From NCBI RefSeq assembly GCF_900102505.1, contig NZ_FMVT01000013.1, positions 1 through 64,000 on the forward strand: DNA of 64,000 nucleotides. The letters run 5' to 3'. This DNA is from Paracoccus tibetensis. Its GTDB lineage: Bacteria > Pseudomonadota > Alphaproteobacteria > Rhodobacterales > Rhodobacteraceae. Both the position numbers and the translations under genes were made by a program. How positions within the stretch are numbered: position 1 is the first letter of the stretch; each line of letters begins with the position of its first letter. Under the pieces are notes generated by a model. That model was not told where the DNA came from, did no database searches, and worked only from the letters and a program-made list of their open reading frames with translations. Positions 63,210 through 64,000 of this stretch are shown in pieces.

Positions 63210-64000
63210 TGAGCATCACCCCACAGGGCTACAACGTCCACGCCAATGGCATCCGCCAGCACCTGATCCGCTATGCCGGGCCCGGCCCGCAGATGCTGCT
63301 GATCCCCGGCATCACCTCTCCGGCGATTACCTGGGGCTTCGTCGCCGAGCGGCTGGCCGAGCGCTACGACGTGCATGTGCTGGACGTGCGCGGACGCGGC
63401 CTCAGCGAGGCGGGCGATCTGGATTACGGCGTCGACGCGCTGGCCGATGACGCGGCGGCGCTGGTCGCGGCCTGCGGGCTGGAGAAGCCGGTGCTGCTGG
63501 GCCATTCGATGGGCGCGCGCATCGCCATCCGCGCCGAGCGGCGCGCGCCGGGCACCTTCGGCGGGCTGATCCTCGTCGATCCGCCGGTCAGCGGTCCGGG
63601 GCGGCGGGCCTATCCGTCTGCCTGGCCGTGGTATGGTGATTCGATCCGGCTGGCGCAGCGCGGCTGTTCAGCCGCCGAGATGCGCGCCTTCTGTCCGACA
63701 TGGACCGACGCTCAGGTCGCGTTGCGGGCCGAGTGGCTGCACACCTGCCATTACGGCGCCATCAAGACCGCCTATGACGGCTTTCACACCGACGACGTGC
63801 ATCAGGACATGCCGCATCTCAGCCTGCCCGTCCGGCTGGTCGTCGCGGGCGGCGCCCCCGTCATCCAGCCCGAGGACCTGGCCGAGATCCAGTCCCTCAT
63901 CCCGAACCTTGAGACGCGCATCGTGGACGGCGCCGGGCACATGATCCCCTGGGACGACCTGCCCGGCTTTCTGGATGCCGTCATGAATTTCAACGCATAA
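63209..64000 (+). CDS. nicD: N-formylmaleamate deformylase (NicD-like alpha/beta hydrolase)
   Basis: 263 residues, complete, ending exactly at the window edge. Alpha/beta hydrolase with nucleophile S100 in GHSMGA, D124 in LVDPP and H244 in GAGHMIP, one residue off the Ser/Asp/His triad I recall for Pseudomonas NicD. It removes formate from N-formylmaleamate, made by ring cleavage of 2,5-dihydroxypyridine. The ring-cleaving dioxygenase (nicX) and maleamate amidase (nicF) are not in the window and probably follow. Confidence 0.9.
   Translation: MSITPQGYNVHANGIRQHLIRYAGPGPQMLLIPGITSPAITWGFVAERLAERYDVHVLDVRGRGLSEAGDLDYGVDALADDAAALVAACGLEKPVLLGHSMGARIAIRAERRAPGTFGGLILVDPPVSGPGRRAYPSAWPWYGDSIRLAQRGCSAAEMRAFCPTWTDAQVALRAEWLHTCHYGAIKTAYDGFHTDDVHQDMPHLSLPVRLVVAGGAPVIQPEDLAEIQSLIPNLETRIVDGAGHMIPWDDLPGFLDAVMNFNA

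Overview
This 64 kb window is GC-rich (AT-rich only in short tracts) and looks like an accessory or plasmid-type segment of an alphaproteobacterium, probably Rhodobacteraceae and possibly Paracoccus-like. The basis is the density of TTT, TRAP and ABC uptake systems with solute-binding proteins, the many 4-bp ATGA operon overlaps, and the IS5/IS30 elements. The taxonomy is inference from gene style; no rRNA or tRNA gene was seen.

Layout. (1) 1-6.0 kb: the right end of an IS5-family element, a DUF927 primase-helicase-like gene with an upstream in-frame amber codon, repeat-bearing intergenic DNA, a divergent TetR/Rid pair around a 37-bp palindrome, and a decayed membrane-protein gene. (2) 6.0-13.4 kb: an uncharacterised accessory block with three exported proteins, a small XRE regulator, a 10-copy 7-bp repeat, a soluble FtsH-like AAA+/M41 protease, a zinc-finger/GIY-YIG protein and a small ribbon-helix-helix-like protein. 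(3) 13.3-19.9 kb: a LacI regulator diverging from a TctCBA / HpcH aldolase / DhaKL catabolic operon with a clear operator. (4) 20.9-40.6 kb: amidase, DUF2848, a TRAP transporter and a YcsI-like DUF1445 protein; then LysR; then a peptide-type ABC transporter with an M14 peptidase; then LysR, GntR and pxpA-pxpBC (5-oxoprolinase) with a biotin carboxylase. Three copies of a TTGWTCRACAA motif sit at the three operon promoters, suggesting one GntR-controlled lactam/peptide regulon. (5) 40.6-48.9 kb: a probable defence/mobile island. It holds a two-gene operon (an Mrr-less version of a restriction-endonuclease N-terminal module plus a DUF4041/GIY-YIG nuclease), an IetA-like AAA+ ATPase, an IetS-like partner whose subtilisin catalytic core appears deleted in frame, an intact IS30 element and an HNH protein. 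(6) 48.9-64.0 kb: a TctCBA transporter, a Rieske oxygenase/reductase pair with MarR, a sodium:solute symporter, and a nicotinate degradation cluster (nicC, nicB, nicA, nicR, nicE, nicD) that runs to the window edge.

The best candidates for something undescribed are the 41.2-43.8 kb operon, the core-deleted IetAS pair, and the 6-13 kb block built around a soluble FtsH-like protease. The best regulatory observations are the GntR motif triplet, the shared motif linking the second TctCBA transporter to the nic promoters, and two matching palindromes at the Rieske and symporter operons.
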